A DNA stretch of 64,000 bases from Oscillospiraceae bacterium (GTDB lineage: Bacteria; Bacillota; Clostridia; Oscillospirales; Ruminococcaceae). Positions 1-9,366 of the stretch are shown here, piece by piece. How positions within the stretch are numbered: position 1 is the first letter of the stretch; every line of letters starts with the position of its first letter. A program made the translations under genes and the position numbers. The notes beneath the pieces are model-generated. The model was not told the DNA's origin. It did no database searches and was given only the letters and a program-made list of their open reading frames with translations. The stretch is taken from positions 213,335-277,334 of the forward strand of contig JAAVIC010000033.1 in NCBI GenBank assembly GCA_014799385.1, given 5' to 3'.

Positions 1-466
1 CTTCATCTCGGACAAAAATATGAACGCTGTCACCGTCCAGTAGGTCATATCCAAATCCTTCTTTAACCTTACAAGGCGTTGGGCTGGCGGAAAAACAAAT
101 GTGACGCTCTTTCCAGATTGACTTTTCACGTTCTGTCATTTGGAAGATATTTGCCATTTCGGGATTAATTGAACGCACGGTATCTTCAACGAGCTTGTAA
201 TAGCTATCGTTGTTGTAATTCCAATCCGCGCTAACAATTTCAAGATAACAACAATGATGAACACTGAGATGTTTTCCAACGGGAACGGTTGGAGTAAGCC
301 AACCGCGCGACAACTGCCACGGAACATCGCACAAATCGGTTCCTTCCCAGCAGCTTATCGTGCCGTCCTCATAAACCGCCATATTATGCCAGAAATAATC
401 CCGGTTATGTATAATTGCGGGAATCGTTACTCCCTCAATCTTCCGTTTTCTGTAAACTTTTCCCAT
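1..466 (-). CDS. Hypothetical protein, 3' end outside window
   Basis: An open frame reads leftward off the window edge from an ATG at 466, with a GGAGGGG ribosome site just upstream. At least 155 residues are visible. The start reads MGKVYRKRKIEGVTIPAI and continues with aromatic, Trp/His-rich sequence (VYEDGTISCWEGTDL, then GWLTPTVPVGKHLSVHHC). No signal peptide or membrane segment is visible. It is the last of four short cytosolic orphan genes read leftward from 1880. I do not recognise the family with confidence. Single-gene orphans of this type are often found among immunity-like gene arrays, but that is inference. Confidence 0.7.
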   Translation of the reverse strand, partial: MGKVYRKRKIEGVTIPAIIHNRDYFWHNMAVYEDGTISCWEGTDLCDVPWQLSRGWLTPTVPVGKHLSVHHCCYLEIVSADWNYNNDSYYKLVEDTVRSINPEMANIFQMTEREKSIWKERHICFSASPTPCKVKEGFGYDLLDGDSVHIFVRDE

Positions 467-508
467 AGCCCCTCCTTAATAACACACGAATTAAGTGATA
501 AATTAACA

Positions 509-964
509 TCAGAACACATCCGGCTCAAAATAGTTTTCCATTAAATACTGCTCAATAAATTGTTTATGCCCTGAATTAGCACCGATTAATTTTTTTTCCA
601 TTTCTCTACGCTCAGAATAACTGCTTTCATAATACTGTATCATCTCAAGTAATTTTTGGTCGGAAACTATCAAAGGACATGAGTTTACAATATTCCATTT
701 TTTAGCCAAATAATTATATTCGCATTTTATGAGAAAGCTATCATGTTCTGTGAGCAAAACAAATATATGCTCATCCAAAGGGTCACCCGATCTTCTTATT
801 GATTCGGACAGGAAATATGTCAAGGTAAGTACATTTCCACTGCCCCCATCACATACGGCAGTAATAAGATTAAGATTCATATATGACAGGGTATCCCCCT
901 TTCTCGGGTTAACCATATGCACAATCCTCTGTCGCTGTGTTTCATTCAAAATAATTGCTTTCAC
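509..964 (-). CDS. Hypothetical protein, 151 aa
   Basis: This gene starts at a GTG, chosen because a GAGGTG site lies four bases upstream. The product is soluble, with a hydrophobic N-terminal third (MKAIILNETQRQRIVHMVNP) and a charged C-terminus (YSERREMEKKLIGANSGHKQ). No catalytic motif stands out and I do not recognise the family. It lies 42 bases upstream of the window-edge gene and 49 bases downstream of the next one, so the cluster may be one transcript. Confidence 0.65.
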   Translation of the reverse strand: MKAIILNETQRQRIVHMVNPRKGDTLSYMNLNLITAVCDGGSGNVLTLTYFLSESIRRSGDPLDEHIFVLLTEHDSFLIKCEYNYLAKKWNIVNSCPLIVSDQKLLEMIQYYESSYSERREMEKKLIGANSGHKQFIEQYLMENYFEPDVF

Positions 965-1013
965 ATTTCACCTCATAAAATCGTTTTATCATACTTATTT
1001 TTCCTCGCTCTCA

Positions 1014-1358
1014 TCAATTAGGCACAATATCAAGAATTGTCCGCCTTGAATCGCCTTGGGATTCTATCTTCAATTGTATAATCAGAGGAACATCGTTCCC
1101 GCCGTCGGCTTCAATATAATAATCGATTTGAAACGGCTCATCATCCTCATCGGTTGTATACGCGATGTTTTTCTCTCTGTATTCGTCAATTGTATCAAAT
1201 TCATTCAATTCAACCGTTCCCTGAACAAATTCAATTATATCATCAACGCTTAATGTACATTCGTCAACAAGATTTACCACGTCTGCGAACCGCTTTTCAT
1301 GGAGCGCGGTTAAAATCTGTTTCAAAAGGCTTATTGCGAAATCTCTCTTTTCTGTCAT
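1014..1358 (-). CDS. Small acidic hypothetical protein, 114 aa
   Basis: Start supported by a strong AGGAGG site eight bases upstream. The protein is acidic, with an N-terminal helical part (ISLLKQILTALHEKRFADVV) and a C-terminal beta-rich part (FQIDYYIEADGG, then LIIQLKIES). It looks like a compact single-domain cytosolic protein of the kind seen as orphan immunity proteins or small regulators. The family was not identified with certainty. Confidence 0.68.
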   Translation of the reverse strand: MTEKRDFAISLLKQILTALHEKRFADVVNLVDECTLSVDDIIEFVQGTVELNEFDTIDEYREKNIAYTTDEDDEPFQIDYYIEADGGNDVPLIIQLKIESQGDSRRTILDIVPN

Positions 1359-1379
1359 TTCAATTCCTCCTCAAAATGT

Positions 1380-1880
1380 TTACCCTTGCTTTTTCACCAA
1401 ACCCAAATCCCGATAGACCGTTTCAAATTCGGAGAGCAAACGCTCGCCGAAAATCCATATTTCATTCCGCCATGGATGTCCCAACAGCCCGAAATCAAAA
1501 TTCTCGCCGATAAAGAAATGATAATCCCCATCGGGATAGAATGACGGAAAATACACATTAAACCCGCCTCCGATGTATCTCGCGTCCTCAACACGATAAT
1601 CGACCTGTTCTTCGGGATTGCGCGGATCATACCAAAACCCATCATGCTGCCAATCCAGAGCGTATATTCTCTCGCCGTTATTCGTTACCCGAATCATAAT
1701 CTCCTTGCCGATTTCCTCCAGCCTGTCAAGCTGTTCTATTGACATATTTTCAATTCCGTAAACGCAATATGGGAGGTCGATTCGAAATGGGACGTTCTCG
1801 CGATAACCGGGTATGAACCCAAGCTCGTTATAGACCCTATCCCAAACGGCATTGTATTCCTTTTTATTATCCAAACGCAT
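1380..1880 (-). CDS. DUF2716-like protein
   Basis: The product (166 aa) matches the DUF2716 pattern as I remember it: an N-terminal W-D-R-V-Y-N-E-L-GF segment, a central ALDWQHDGFWYDPRNP motif, then PDGDYHFFIGENFDFGLLGH, PWRNEIWIFG and the end. The frame is open to 1913, but the first in-frame codons lie inside a hairpin, while ATG at 1880 has a GGGAGA site, so I start there. Function of the family is unknown; members are small cytosolic proteins often encoded alone. It sits directly downstream of clpX but is separated from it by a possible terminator. Confidence 0.8.
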   Translation of the reverse strand: MRLDNKKEYNAVWDRVYNELGFIPGYRENVPFRIDLPYCVYGIENMSIEQLDRLEEIGKEIMIRVTNNGERIYALDWQHDGFWYDPRNPEEQVDYRVEDARYIGGGFNVYFPSFYPDGDYHFFIGENFDFGLLGHPWRNEIWIFGERLLSEFETVYRDLGLVKKQG

Positions 1881-1898
1881 AAGTTCTCCCGATACCCC

Positions 1899-1930
1899 AA
1901 AAGCCGGCATCAATACCGGCTTTTTATTTA
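1899..1930 (-). terminator. Possible terminator after clpX
   Basis: A GCCGGTATTGATGCCGGC hairpin flanked by A and T runs follows the clpX stop codon. The T tract is better on the plus strand (five T) than on the minus strand (four T then GGGG), so termination of the clpX transcript may be incomplete, leaving some read-through into the DUF2716-like gene. Confidence 0.6.
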
Positions 1931-3238
1931 TCCTATTTTCTTAACGGATTTCTTGTTGATTTTTGCTGAGGAACTGCGCTCAATAAGCGGCTTTCCCGTG
2001 CCGTTTACGCTGTCCACGGTGATGGTGATTCTCGTGATTGTCGGGTCGCTTGGTGCTGTAAACATCACATCACGCAGAACATCCTCGACAATGGAACGAA
2101 GTCCACGCGCACCTGTCTTGGTTTTGATTGCTTTCTCCGCAATAGCGCGAATTGCCTTTGGCTCGAACTCCAAAGCGATGTTATCCGCATTGAACAAGCA
2201 CTTGTACTGCTTGATAAGCGCGTTTTTCGGCTCGTCAAGAATGCGAACCAACGCATCCTCGTCCAATGCATCAAGCGAGGTAACAATCGGCAGACGTCCG
2301 ATAAGCTCCGGAATAATACCGAATTTTACCAAATCCTGCGTGTTGACCTGTTTAAGCAGGTTTTCATCTTCCTTGTCCTTCGATGATTTTACGTCCGCGC
2401 CGAATCCCATTGCGGAGCTGTAAACGCGCTGCGCAATCGTTTTCTCAATTCCCTCGAACGCTCCGCCGCAAATGAACAGAATGTTCTTGGTATCAACCTG
2501 AATGAATTCCTGATGAGGGTGCTTTCTGCCTCCCTGAGGCGGAACATTGGAAACCGTACCCTCAATAATCTTAAGCAGTGCTTGCTGAACGCCCTCTCCG
2601 CTTACATCGCGGGTAATGGAGGTGTTTTCGCTGCGGCGGGAAATTTTATCGATCTCATCAATATAGATGATTCCGCGCTCGGCAGCCTCAATGTCATAAT
2701 CCGCCGCCTGAACCAACCGCAAAAGAACGTTCTCCACGTCCTCGCCGACATAACCCGCTTGTGTAAGTGTTGTTGCATCCGCAATCGCGAACGGAACATT
2801 AAGCATTCTCGCCAGCGTCTGCGCAAGCATTGTTTTGCCCACGCCGGTAGGTCCTAGCAACAAGACATTCGACTTTTGAAGTTCAACACTGTTGACCTCA
2901 TCGCTGTTCAAAAATGTTCGTTTATAGTGATTGTAAACGGAAATGGAGAGAACCTTTTTCGCATCCTCCTGACCGATAATGTAATCATCGAGGACTGCCT
3001 TGATCTCCTCGGGAGTCATCAAATCATCGGGATTTGACAAAAACGCCTGTGAACTTTTTTTATTGTTGTTTCGCGCGGGTTGCCTTCCGAATCCCGGAGC
3101 TTTGATATCGCCGCTCTCCACCAACATATTGAATGACGCCATAATGCAATCGCTGCAAATTACGGCATTTTCCGAAGTTCCATACAGAATCCGCGCAACT
3201 TGACTCTCATTTTTTCCGCAAAAGGAGCAAACCATCAT
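1928..3238 (-). CDS. clpX: ATP-dependent Clp protease ATP-binding subunit ClpX
   Basis: AAA+ unfoldase that recognises tagged or misfolded proteins and threads them into ClpP in the cytosol. The 436-residue length is normal for ClpX. The N-terminal zinc domain has Cys4, Cys7, Cys28 and Cys31; Walker A is GPTGVGKT at 129-136; Walker B is [10 protein letters not shown] at 190-199; the pore loop GYVG is at 162-165. The loop that docks on ClpP reads MGF instead of the more common IGF or LGF, a conservative change. The ATG at 3238 has GGAGG nine bases upstream. It lies 39 bases downstream of clpP, which follows tig, the classic tig-clpP-clpX order, so it is probably co-transcribed. Confidence 0.97.
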   Translation of the reverse strand: MMVCSFCGKNESQVARILYGTSENAVICSDCIMASFNMLVESGDIKAPGFGRQPARNNNKKSSQAFLSNPDDLMTPEEIKAVLDDYIIGQEDAKKVLSISVYNHYKRTFLNSDEVNSVELQKSNVLLLGPTGVGKTMLAQTLARMLNVPFAIADATTLTQAGYVGEDVENVLLRLVQAADYDIEAAERGIIYIDEIDKISRRSENTSITRDVSGEGVQQALLKIIEGTVSNVPPQGGRKHPHQEFIQVDTKNILFICGGAFEGIEKTIAQRVYSSAMGFGADVKSSKDKEDENLLKQVNTQDLVKFGIIPELIGRLPIVTSLDALDEDALVRILDEPKNALIKQYKCLFNADNIALEFEPKAIRAIAEKAIKTKTGARGLRSIVEDVLRDVMFTAPSDPTITRITITVDSVNGTGKPLIERSSSAKINKKSVKKIG

Positions 3239-3277
3239 AAATTTTTTCCTCCGTAGAATGGTGACAAAAGGATATTA

Positions 3278-3880
3278 TTAGGAAATATCGCTGCGGTTCT
3301 TATATACCTTGTCGATAAGTCCGTATGCCAATGCCTCATCGGCGTCCATAAAGTTGTCACGTTCGGTGTCGCGGCAGATTGTTTCATAGTCCTTGCCCGT
3401 ATTCTTGGAAAGGATTCTGTTCAATCTGTCCTTAGTGCGCTGAAGATAATTGGAGCGAATCTGAATATCTGTTACCTGTCCGGAGATTCCGCCGCCCGAA
3501 ATCAGCGGCTGATGGATCATAATCTCGCTGTTCGGAAGTGCGATTCTCTTGCCCTTCGCGCCGCTAGACAGCAAAAACGCGCCCATAGAAGCCGCCATAC
3601 CCGTGCAAATGGTTGAAACGTCGCACTTGATGTACTGCATCGTATCATAAATTGCCATACCATCGGACACAGAACCACCGGGGGAATTGATATACAGAAA
3701 AATATCCTTATCGGGGTCTTGACCCTCGAGATACAACAGTTCTGCAACAACGACACTCGCCGTTGCGGAATTTACCTCATCGTGAAGCAGAATGATTCTG
3801 TCGTTGAGCAGCCGCGAGAAAATATCGTAAGAACGCTCACCGTGGCTGTTTTGCTCTACTACGTAAGGGATATACGCCAT
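3278..3880 (-). CDS. clpP: ATP-dependent Clp protease proteolytic subunit ClpP
   Basis: Serine peptidase that forms the tetradecameric degradation chamber for ClpX. The frame is open to 3970, but ATG at 3880 has an AAGGAG site and gives the expected 200-residue protein starting [10 protein letters not shown]. The catalytic triad is visible: Ser98 in GMAASMGAF, His123 in MIHQPL and Asp171 in the CRDTERD stretch. There is little or no propeptide. Located between tig and clpX with short gaps, so it belongs to the protein quality-control part of the operon. Confidence 0.97.
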   Translation of the reverse strand: MAYIPYVVEQNSHGERSYDIFSRLLNDRIILLHDEVNSATASVVVAELLYLEGQDPDKDIFLYINSPGGSVSDGMAIYDTMQYIKCDVSTICTGMAASMGAFLLSSGAKGKRIALPNSEIMIHQPLISGGGISGQVTDIQIRSNYLQRTKDRLNRILSKNTGKDYETICRDTERDNFMDADEALAYGLIDKVYKNRSDIS

Positions 3881-3911
3881 AATTTGCTCCTTTCTCTGAC
3901 ATCGGAGGAAT

Positions 3912-5195
3912 TTACTCGGTGACTTCCTCGATGTTCGCACTGTCCTTAACGATGTCCAGCGCCTTTTCAATTTTCAGATCGCTGATGAGGGTTTTCTCGG
4001 AGATTGCCGCTTTTACGTTCTCAACGTCAATTTTATACTCCTCGGCTAGGTTGTCGTATTCCTTGCTGATGTCGTCCGCAGTGATTTCAACATTCTCAAG
4101 CTCCGCGATCTTCTCAAGGCACAAACGCAGCTCAACCTGACGCTTTGCAGCGTCCTTAAAGTTCGCGCGGAACTGTGCCATAGTCATTCCAGTGTACTTG
4201 AGATAATCCTTGATGTCGATACGGGTTCTTGCGGACCACTCGCGCGCAATTTCATCAATACGGCGCTCGTACATAACCTGCGGAATTTCCGCCTTCATGT
4301 TGCCGATCATAGCGTCCATAAGGTCGGAATCCGCCTGATCGTCCGCTTCCGTTGCGTACTGCGCTGCAAGCTTCTCTTTGATTTCGCCCTTAAGCTCATC
4401 AACGGTATCCTTTTCGGAAACGTCCTTTACGAAATCGTCATTCAGCTCCGGAATATCCATTGCCTTGATTTCGTGCAGCTTGCACTTGAACACAGCGGGC
4501 TTTCCCGCAAGATTCTCTGCCTGATAATCCTCGGGGAACGTAACGTTTACATCAAACTCATCGCCTGCGTTCTTGCCGACAATCTGCTCCTCAAACCCGG
4601 CGATAAACGAGTGCGAACCAATTTCGAGCGGGAACTTCTCACCCTTGCCGCCCTCGAATGCAACTCCGTCCATAAAGCCCTCGAAGTCGATAACAGCGGT
4701 ATCGCCGTCCTGAACGGCTCTTCCCTCAACAGTAACGATACGACCTACTCTTTCACGCATCTTGTTGATTTCCTCGTCAATCGCCTCATCGGTAACAGTC
4801 TTGACAGTTTTCTTTACGGATAATCCCTTGTAGTCGGAAATTTCCACATCGGGCTTGGTGATGATGTCCGCTTTGAGCGAAACACCGTTGTCGCGGCTTA
4901 CATCGGTAACCTGCGTGTTCTCAATATCAACCACCTCAAGACCCGTCTTGTCGATGATTTCCTCGATATTGTCGGAATACAGCGAATTAACCGCGTCCTC
5001 ATAGAACACGTTCTCACCGTAATGCGACTCGATGATCTTTCTGGTAGCCTTGCCCTTGCGGAATCCCGGAATAGCGATTCTGGACTTCTGGCGGTTATAA
5101 ACCGCATTGATTGCCGCCTCAAATTCCTCTGCGCTGAACTTAACATCAATCGCATAAGTATTGGTCGCTGTGTTGTTCTGTGAAATGATTTCCAT
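3912..5195 (-). CDS. tig: Trigger factor
   Basis: Ribosome-bound chaperone that receives nascent chains at the exit tunnel. Its 427 residues match the family. The ribosome-docking signature is GFRKGKA at 44-50; a FKBP-type prolyl isomerase domain follows at about 160-245 ([14 protein letters not shown] and later [13 protein letters not shown]); the long helical C-terminal cradle fills the rest. The Pro usually found two residues after the docking signature is not present. The start is supported by a GGAAGG site. It is the first gene of the tig-clpP-clpX trio. Confidence 0.97.
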   Translation of the reverse strand: MEIISQNNTATNTYAIDVKFSAEEFEAAINAVYNRQKSRIAIPGFRKGKATRKIIESHYGENVFYEDAVNSLYSDNIEEIIDKTGLEVVDIENTQVTDVSRDNGVSLKADIITKPDVEISDYKGLSVKKTVKTVTDEAIDEEINKMRERVGRIVTVEGRAVQDGDTAVIDFEGFMDGVAFEGGKGEKFPLEIGSHSFIAGFEEQIVGKNAGDEFDVNVTFPEDYQAENLAGKPAVFKCKLHEIKAMDIPELNDDFVKDVSEKDTVDELKGEIKEKLAAQYATEADDQADSDLMDAMIGNMKAEIPQVMYERRIDEIAREWSARTRIDIKDYLKYTGMTMAQFRANFKDAAKRQVELRLCLEKIAELENVEITADDISKEYDNLAEEYKIDVENVKAAISEKTLISDLKIEKALDIVKDSANIEEVTE

Positions 5196-5220
5196 TTGAT
5201 TTATTCCTTCCTGATATACG

Positions 5221-5907
5221 TTAATTTATTTGTACCGGGTCAAAGCCAACGCCGTCCGCGGATACAAGTCTGTATTCAACGCCGCCGCGTTCCCCGTTAA
5301 GAGCGTCCTTTATGCTGCGTCCGTGAAGGTGAGCATAATAACAACGCTTTACTCCGTATTTGTGCAGAATATTCGTAATCGGAATATTCTCCTCCCGCCC
5401 GTAAATCGGGGGATAGTGAATGAATGCCACTAACTCCCCATCGAGCTTTGCCGCCGCCTGAAGCGACAGCTCCAACCGTCCCGCCTCCCGGTTCAAGACC
5501 TTTGCATCGGCGGATTCGCCGTTTTCGCTTATCCAGCCGCGGGTTCCGCAAATTACCTTACCCTCGACAAGATACGCGTTATTGAACAGAAAACTCAATG
5601 TAGTCAATCCGTTTTGCGCTGCGAACGATGTAACTTTGTTCATCGTTGACCACCACAAATCGTGATTTCCCTTAACAAGAATTTTTTTTCCGTTCAGCCT
5701 CTTGTCAATAAATTCCAGATCAGCCAAACTGTTTTCCAATTTAAGCGCCCACGAATGATCTCCCAGCAAAATCACCGTATCTTCTGCGGTGATTTTGCTG
5801 TTCCAATTATTCTCAAGTCGCTCCAAATAGTTAGTCCAGCCGGGGAAAATGTCCATCGGCTTGTCACTGCCGAGTGAGAGATGTAAATCTCCGATTGTAT
5901 AAAGCAT
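5221..5907 (-). CDS. Metallophosphoesterase, calcineurin-like
   Basis: A 228-residue phosphoesterase with the metal-binding motifs of the calcineurin-like superfamily: GDLHLS near the start, ILLGDHSWAL, VKGNHDLWW with the GNHD core, and later AFIHYPPIYG and YYAHLHGRS. The length and spacing resemble the small YkuE/YpjG-like bacterial enzymes, whose substrates are unknown. It starts ten bases after the thrC stop, with only a weak GATGGTGA ribosome site, so translation may be coupled to thrC. No signal peptide is seen. Confidence 0.88.
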   Translation of the reverse strand: MLYTIGDLHLSLGSDKPMDIFPGWTNYLERLENNWNSKITAEDTVILLGDHSWALKLENSLADLEFIDKRLNGKKILVKGNHDLWWSTMNKVTSFAAQNGLTTLSFLFNNAYLVEGKVICGTRGWISENGESADAKVLNREAGRLELSLQAAAKLDGELVAFIHYPPIYGREENIPITNILHKYGVKRCYYAHLHGRSIKDALNGERGGVEYRLVSADGVGFDPVQIN

Positions 5908-5916
5908 AAGTCACCA

Positions 5917-7410
5917 TCAAGCTTTGAGGAAGTCCAAAACAACCTTGCCCATCTCCTGCTTCTCCGCGCAGCCCGTAAAACGGATTGCTTTGTTCTTGGT
6001 AGCAGCGAGCGGCGCGGGCATTTTTGTTCCCGTTTCCGCTTCAAGGTGAGAGATAAGCTCAAACTCGTCCTCACATGGGGATTTACCGCCAACAGCGTCA
6101 TAAACGGCTCTGCCGAACTTGTACGGATTCGCCGTAGATACGATTATTGTCTTGGTTGTATCCCCGGTTTTACGTTTGTAATCGTCATAAACCTTGACGG
6201 CAACAGCAGTATGCGTATCGAGCAGATAATGCTCGCCTTCAAAAGTTTTGTGGATTTCCGACTTGGTTTCCTCATCGTTGCAGCAACCCGCATAAAACAA
6301 CTCGGAAAGCTGCTTTTTAACATCTTCGTTGACCTCGTATCTGCCCGACTCCTTGAGCTTTCCGAACCACTCATTTATGAGCTTATCGTTTTCGCCTGTT
6401 AAATGATACAGCAGACGCTCAAGATTAGAGGAAATCAGAATATCCATTGACGGCGAGATAGTTGTGTAGAACTGCCTGTTTCTATCATATATGCCCGTAT
6501 TGATGAAATCCGTCAGCACGTTGTTGCTGTTAGACGCGCAAATCAGTTTGTTCACGGGGATTCCCATCAACCTCGCATAATATGCCGCGAGAATATTTCC
6601 GAAATTGCCCGTGGGAACCACGATGTTCACCTTTTCACCGTACTCTATCTCCTTGTCCTTAACAAGCTGAGTATAGGTGGAAACATAGTAGATTATCTGC
6701 GGCGCAAGTCTGCCCCAGTTAATGGAATTTGCACTGGACAGCAGAATGTTCCGCTCGGCGAGCGTATTCTCAATATCCTTGTCGGTGAAAATCGCCTTAA
6801 CGCCGTTCTGGCAGTCGTCAAAGTTGCCCTTAACCGCGCAGACGTTGACATTCTTGCCCTCTTGGGTGGTCATCTGACGCTTCTGCATCGGCGAAACACC
6901 GTCTTCGGGATAGAACACGGAAATAGATGTCCCCTCAACGTCCTTGAATCCCTCCAGTGCCGCCTTTCCGGTATCCCCGGAGGTCGCCACGAGAATCGCG
7001 ATCTGCTTGCCCGAAACCTCTTTTTTCGCGGAGGTCGTCAGCAGATACGGCAGAATCTGCAGCGCCATATCCTTAAACGCACAGGTTGGACCGTGCCACA
7101 GTTCAAGAATGTACCGCGACTCCGACAGCTTGGTAATCTCCGCAATATTGTCGGTATCAAAATTCTTGGAGTTATACGCGCTCTCAACGCAGTGACGAAG
7201 CTCCTCGGGAGTGAAATCCGTCAGAAACTTTGAAAACACCGTGTACGCCCTATCCACATATGACTTCTCGCACAGACCGAGAATTTCCTCCTTGGAAAGT
7301 GCGGGAATGCTCTCAGGAACATACAATCCGCCCTCATCGGACAGTCCCTTGACAATCGCGTGCGCGCTCGTCACTTTAAGCGCAGAGTTCCTTGTGCTTG
7401 CGTAATTCAT
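5917..7410 (-). CDS. thrC: Threonine synthase
   Basis: PLP enzyme that converts O-phosphohomoserine to threonine, the last step of threonine synthesis. The 497-residue length and the N-terminal MNYASTRNSALKVTSAHAIV, followed by LSDEGGLYVPE, identify the longer bacterial type. The PLP lysine lies in HGPTCAFKDMALQ; the phosphate-binding loop resembles ATSGDTGKAALEGF. It has a GGAAG site upstream. Its place inside a housekeeping operon beside yraN and rnhB, not beside homoserine genes, means no threonine attenuator is expected and none was seen. Confidence 0.96.
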   Translation of the reverse strand: MNYASTRNSALKVTSAHAIVKGLSDEGGLYVPESIPALSKEEILGLCEKSYVDRAYTVFSKFLTDFTPEELRHCVESAYNSKNFDTDNIAEITKLSESRYILELWHGPTCAFKDMALQILPYLLTTSAKKEVSGKQIAILVATSGDTGKAALEGFKDVEGTSISVFYPEDGVSPMQKRQMTTQEGKNVNVCAVKGNFDDCQNGVKAIFTDKDIENTLAERNILLSSANSINWGRLAPQIIYYVSTYTQLVKDKEIEYGEKVNIVVPTGNFGNILAAYYARLMGIPVNKLICASNSNNVLTDFINTGIYDRNRQFYTTISPSMDILISSNLERLLYHLTGENDKLINEWFGKLKESGRYEVNEDVKKQLSELFYAGCCNDEETKSEIHKTFEGEHYLLDTHTAVAVKVYDDYKRKTGDTTKTIIVSTANPYKFGRAVYDAVGGKSPCEDEFELISHLEAETGTKMPAPLAATKNKAIRFTGCAEKQEMGKVVLDFLKA

Positions 7411-7426
7411 AATACGCGTCTTCCTT

Positions 7427-7816
7427 TCAGTTTACTGTATAAATGCCCTCGGTGTCGAACGCATCCTCGCAGATGTCAACGCGCACCACACGCGGATTTT
7501 CGCCGCGCGTAAGCCACACCTCGGCTATATCGTACCGCGGTTGAAGCTCTGTCGGATTCTCCGTTAGATACGCGTCCGCCGTCAGCACTATTTTTCTTTT
7601 CTTGGTGAAGTTTACAGCCTCAAGTCCCGAAACCATACTTCCGAGCTTTCGTGCTTTCACTTCGGTAAAAACGATAAACCGCCCGACTTGGGAGATTATG
7701 TCGATCTCTCCTATCCGTTTTCGGTAATTTCTGGCAAGAATCGTGTGTCCGCGTTTTTCAAGCACCTCGCAGACCGCGTCCTCGCCGAGTTTGCCCTTTT
7801 CTTGCTTATCACTCAT
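7427..7816 (-). CDS. yraN: YraN/UPF0102 family protein
   Basis: A 129-residue protein with the full UPF0102 pattern: KLGEDAVCEVLEKRGHTILA, NYRKRIGEIDII, FTEVKAR and the C-terminal RYDIAEVWL. The E-I-D-I and E-V-K residues form a restriction-endonuclease-like core; nuclease activity is suspected for the family but the role is not settled. It overlaps the end of rnhB by eight bases, an arrangement that is common in many bacteria. Confidence 0.93.
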   Translation of the reverse strand: MSDKQEKGKLGEDAVCEVLEKRGHTILARNYRKRIGEIDIISQVGRFIVFTEVKARKLGSMVSGLEAVNFTKKRKIVLTADAYLTENPTELQPRYDIAEVWLTRGENPRVVRVDICEDAFDTEGIYTVN

Positions 7817-8492
7817 CTTTGATGTACTTCTTCAAGAACGTCTTGCGGTGTATCGGACATAAACCAAGCCTTTCAATCGCTTCGTAATGCGCCTTTGTGC
7901 CATAGCCCTTGTGCTTTTCAAAGCCGTAGCCGGGATATTCCTTGGCAAGTCTGCACATCTCAGCGTCACGCTCCACCTTCGCGAGGATAGAAGCCGCCGC
8001 AATAGACTCGGACTTTGCGTCGCCTCCGATTACATTCTTAATCACACCATCATCAAAGTGAATTTCGGGCAGCACATCACCATCGACCAAAATAATCTTC
8101 GGCATATCGGTTATGCTGGAAAATGCGCGATCCATTGCCAACAAATCGGCAGAGAGAATATCCGTTTCGTCTATCTCGGAAGCAAACGAACACGCAACGC
8201 TTGCCGCAATGCATTTGTCCCAAATTTCCTCGTAGAGAGCCTCGCGCTTTTTGGGAGCGAGCTTCTTGCTGTCATTCAAGCCCTCTATCGGATTATTCGG
8301 GTCAAGAACTACAGCCGCAGCGAACACGGGACCTGCAATCGGTCCTCTGCCCGCCTCGTCAATGCCGCAAATCAATCCGTAATGCTCAAAAACCACCTTG
8401 TCAAACTCGCGGAGCGACAGCCCGTCAAGCGACACGCCCTCAATTTTAAGCTGCGTTTCGGGGCTTTTGTGGTGCTTGCTAACCTTTGCCAT
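7809..8492 (-). CDS. rnhB: Ribonuclease HII
   Basis: Removes RNA from RNA-DNA hybrids and single ribonucleotides from DNA. The catalytic N-terminal motif ICGIDEAGRGPIAGPVFAA and the later ILVDGDV and SIAAASILAKVERD segments are all present. The frame is open to 8603, but ATG at 8492 has GGAGG upstream and gives 227 residues. The C-terminus ends KKYIKDE inside the yraN overlap. It follows rbgA by 13 bases. Confidence 0.95.
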   Translation of the reverse strand: MAKVSKHHKSPETQLKIEGVSLDGLSLREFDKVVFEHYGLICGIDEAGRGPIAGPVFAAAVVLDPNNPIEGLNDSKKLAPKKREALYEEIWDKCIAASVACSFASEIDETDILSADLLAMDRAFSSITDMPKIILVDGDVLPEIHFDDGVIKNVIGGDAKSESIAAASILAKVERDAEMCRLAKEYPGYGFEKHKGYGTKAHYEAIERLGLCPIHRKTFLKKYIKDE

Positions 8493-8505
8493 ACCGAACC
8501 TCCGA

Positions 8506-9366
8506 TTATTCCTCGTACTCATTCGGCACATCGTCCAGCGTGATTCGTCCGATTTTTCCGCCGCGGAACTCGTCCAGCAGCGTTGCCGCCGCGCGTTCAA
8601 CATCAGGCTCGCCGCCCGAAATCAGCATTCCGCGTTTTTGGGCAATCTCCGTGAGAATATCGCCCTCGCCCGCGATTTTATACCTTGCTTTCACAAGCTC
8701 CGAATAATCGCGTAAAAGCAGTTCTCCGAGGGATCTCGCAAGCTCCGTGATGTCAACGACCTCGTCCTTGACCGCGCCCGTGAACGCCAATTTCTGCGCA
8801 ACGTCCTTATCATCGAACTTCGGCCACAGAATCCCCGGCATATCCAGCAGTTCCACGTCCTTATCGATGGAAACCCACTGTTTTCCGCGCGTAACGCCCG
8901 GTCGGTCGCCAACCTTGGTCTTTTTGGAATTTGCCATACGATTGATAAACGAGGACTTCCCCACGTTGGGAATCCCCACAACCATCAATCTCAGAGCTTT
9001 TCCGATCATTCCGCGGGCTTTTCTGCGTTCAATCAAATCGTTCAGTAACCGCTTTACAGTTGGAAGAAATTTATTGATTCCCTTCCCCGTTCGGCAGTCG
9101 CAGACAATCACACAGATTCCCCGCTTCTCGTAATAGCGCTTCCAGTTCTCCGTTGCCTTTTCATCGGCAACATCGCACTTGTTCATAATCATTATACGCG
9201 GCTTATTTCCCACAAGCTCATCAAGAATGGGATTTCTGCTGCTTTGAGGAATCCGCGCGTCCGTAATTTCCACCACAGCATCCACCATTTTGAGATCGGC
9301 CTCAATCAGCCGCCTCGTCTTGGTCATATGCCCGGGAAACCATTGAATGTTCTGTACCTCGCTCAT
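8506..9366 (-). CDS. rbgA: Ribosome biogenesis GTPase RbgA/YlqF
   Basis: Circularly permuted GTPase needed late in 50S subunit assembly. It opens with QWFPGHMTK, the family hallmark. The GTPase motifs come in permuted order: G4 MNKCD, then G1 GIPNVGKSSFINR, then G3 LLDMPGILWPKF. A C-terminal RNA-binding part follows. I place the start at the ATG overlapping the lepB stop codon by four bases; an upstream GTG at 9372 is also possible. Downstream of rplS and lepB, as in many Firmicutes. Confidence 0.95.
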   Translation of the reverse strand: MSEVQNIQWFPGHMTKTRRLIEADLKMVDAVVEITDARIPQSSRNPILDELVGNKPRIMIMNKCDVADEKATENWKRYYEKRGICVIVCDCRTGKGINKFLPTVKRLLNDLIERRKARGMIGKALRLMVVGIPNVGKSSFINRMANSKKTKVGDRPGVTRGKQWVSIDKDVELLDMPGILWPKFDDKDVAQKLAFTGAVKDEVVDITELARSLGELLLRDYSELVKARYKIAGEGDILTEIAQKRGMLISGGEPDVERAAATLLDEFRGGKIGRITLDDVPNEYEE

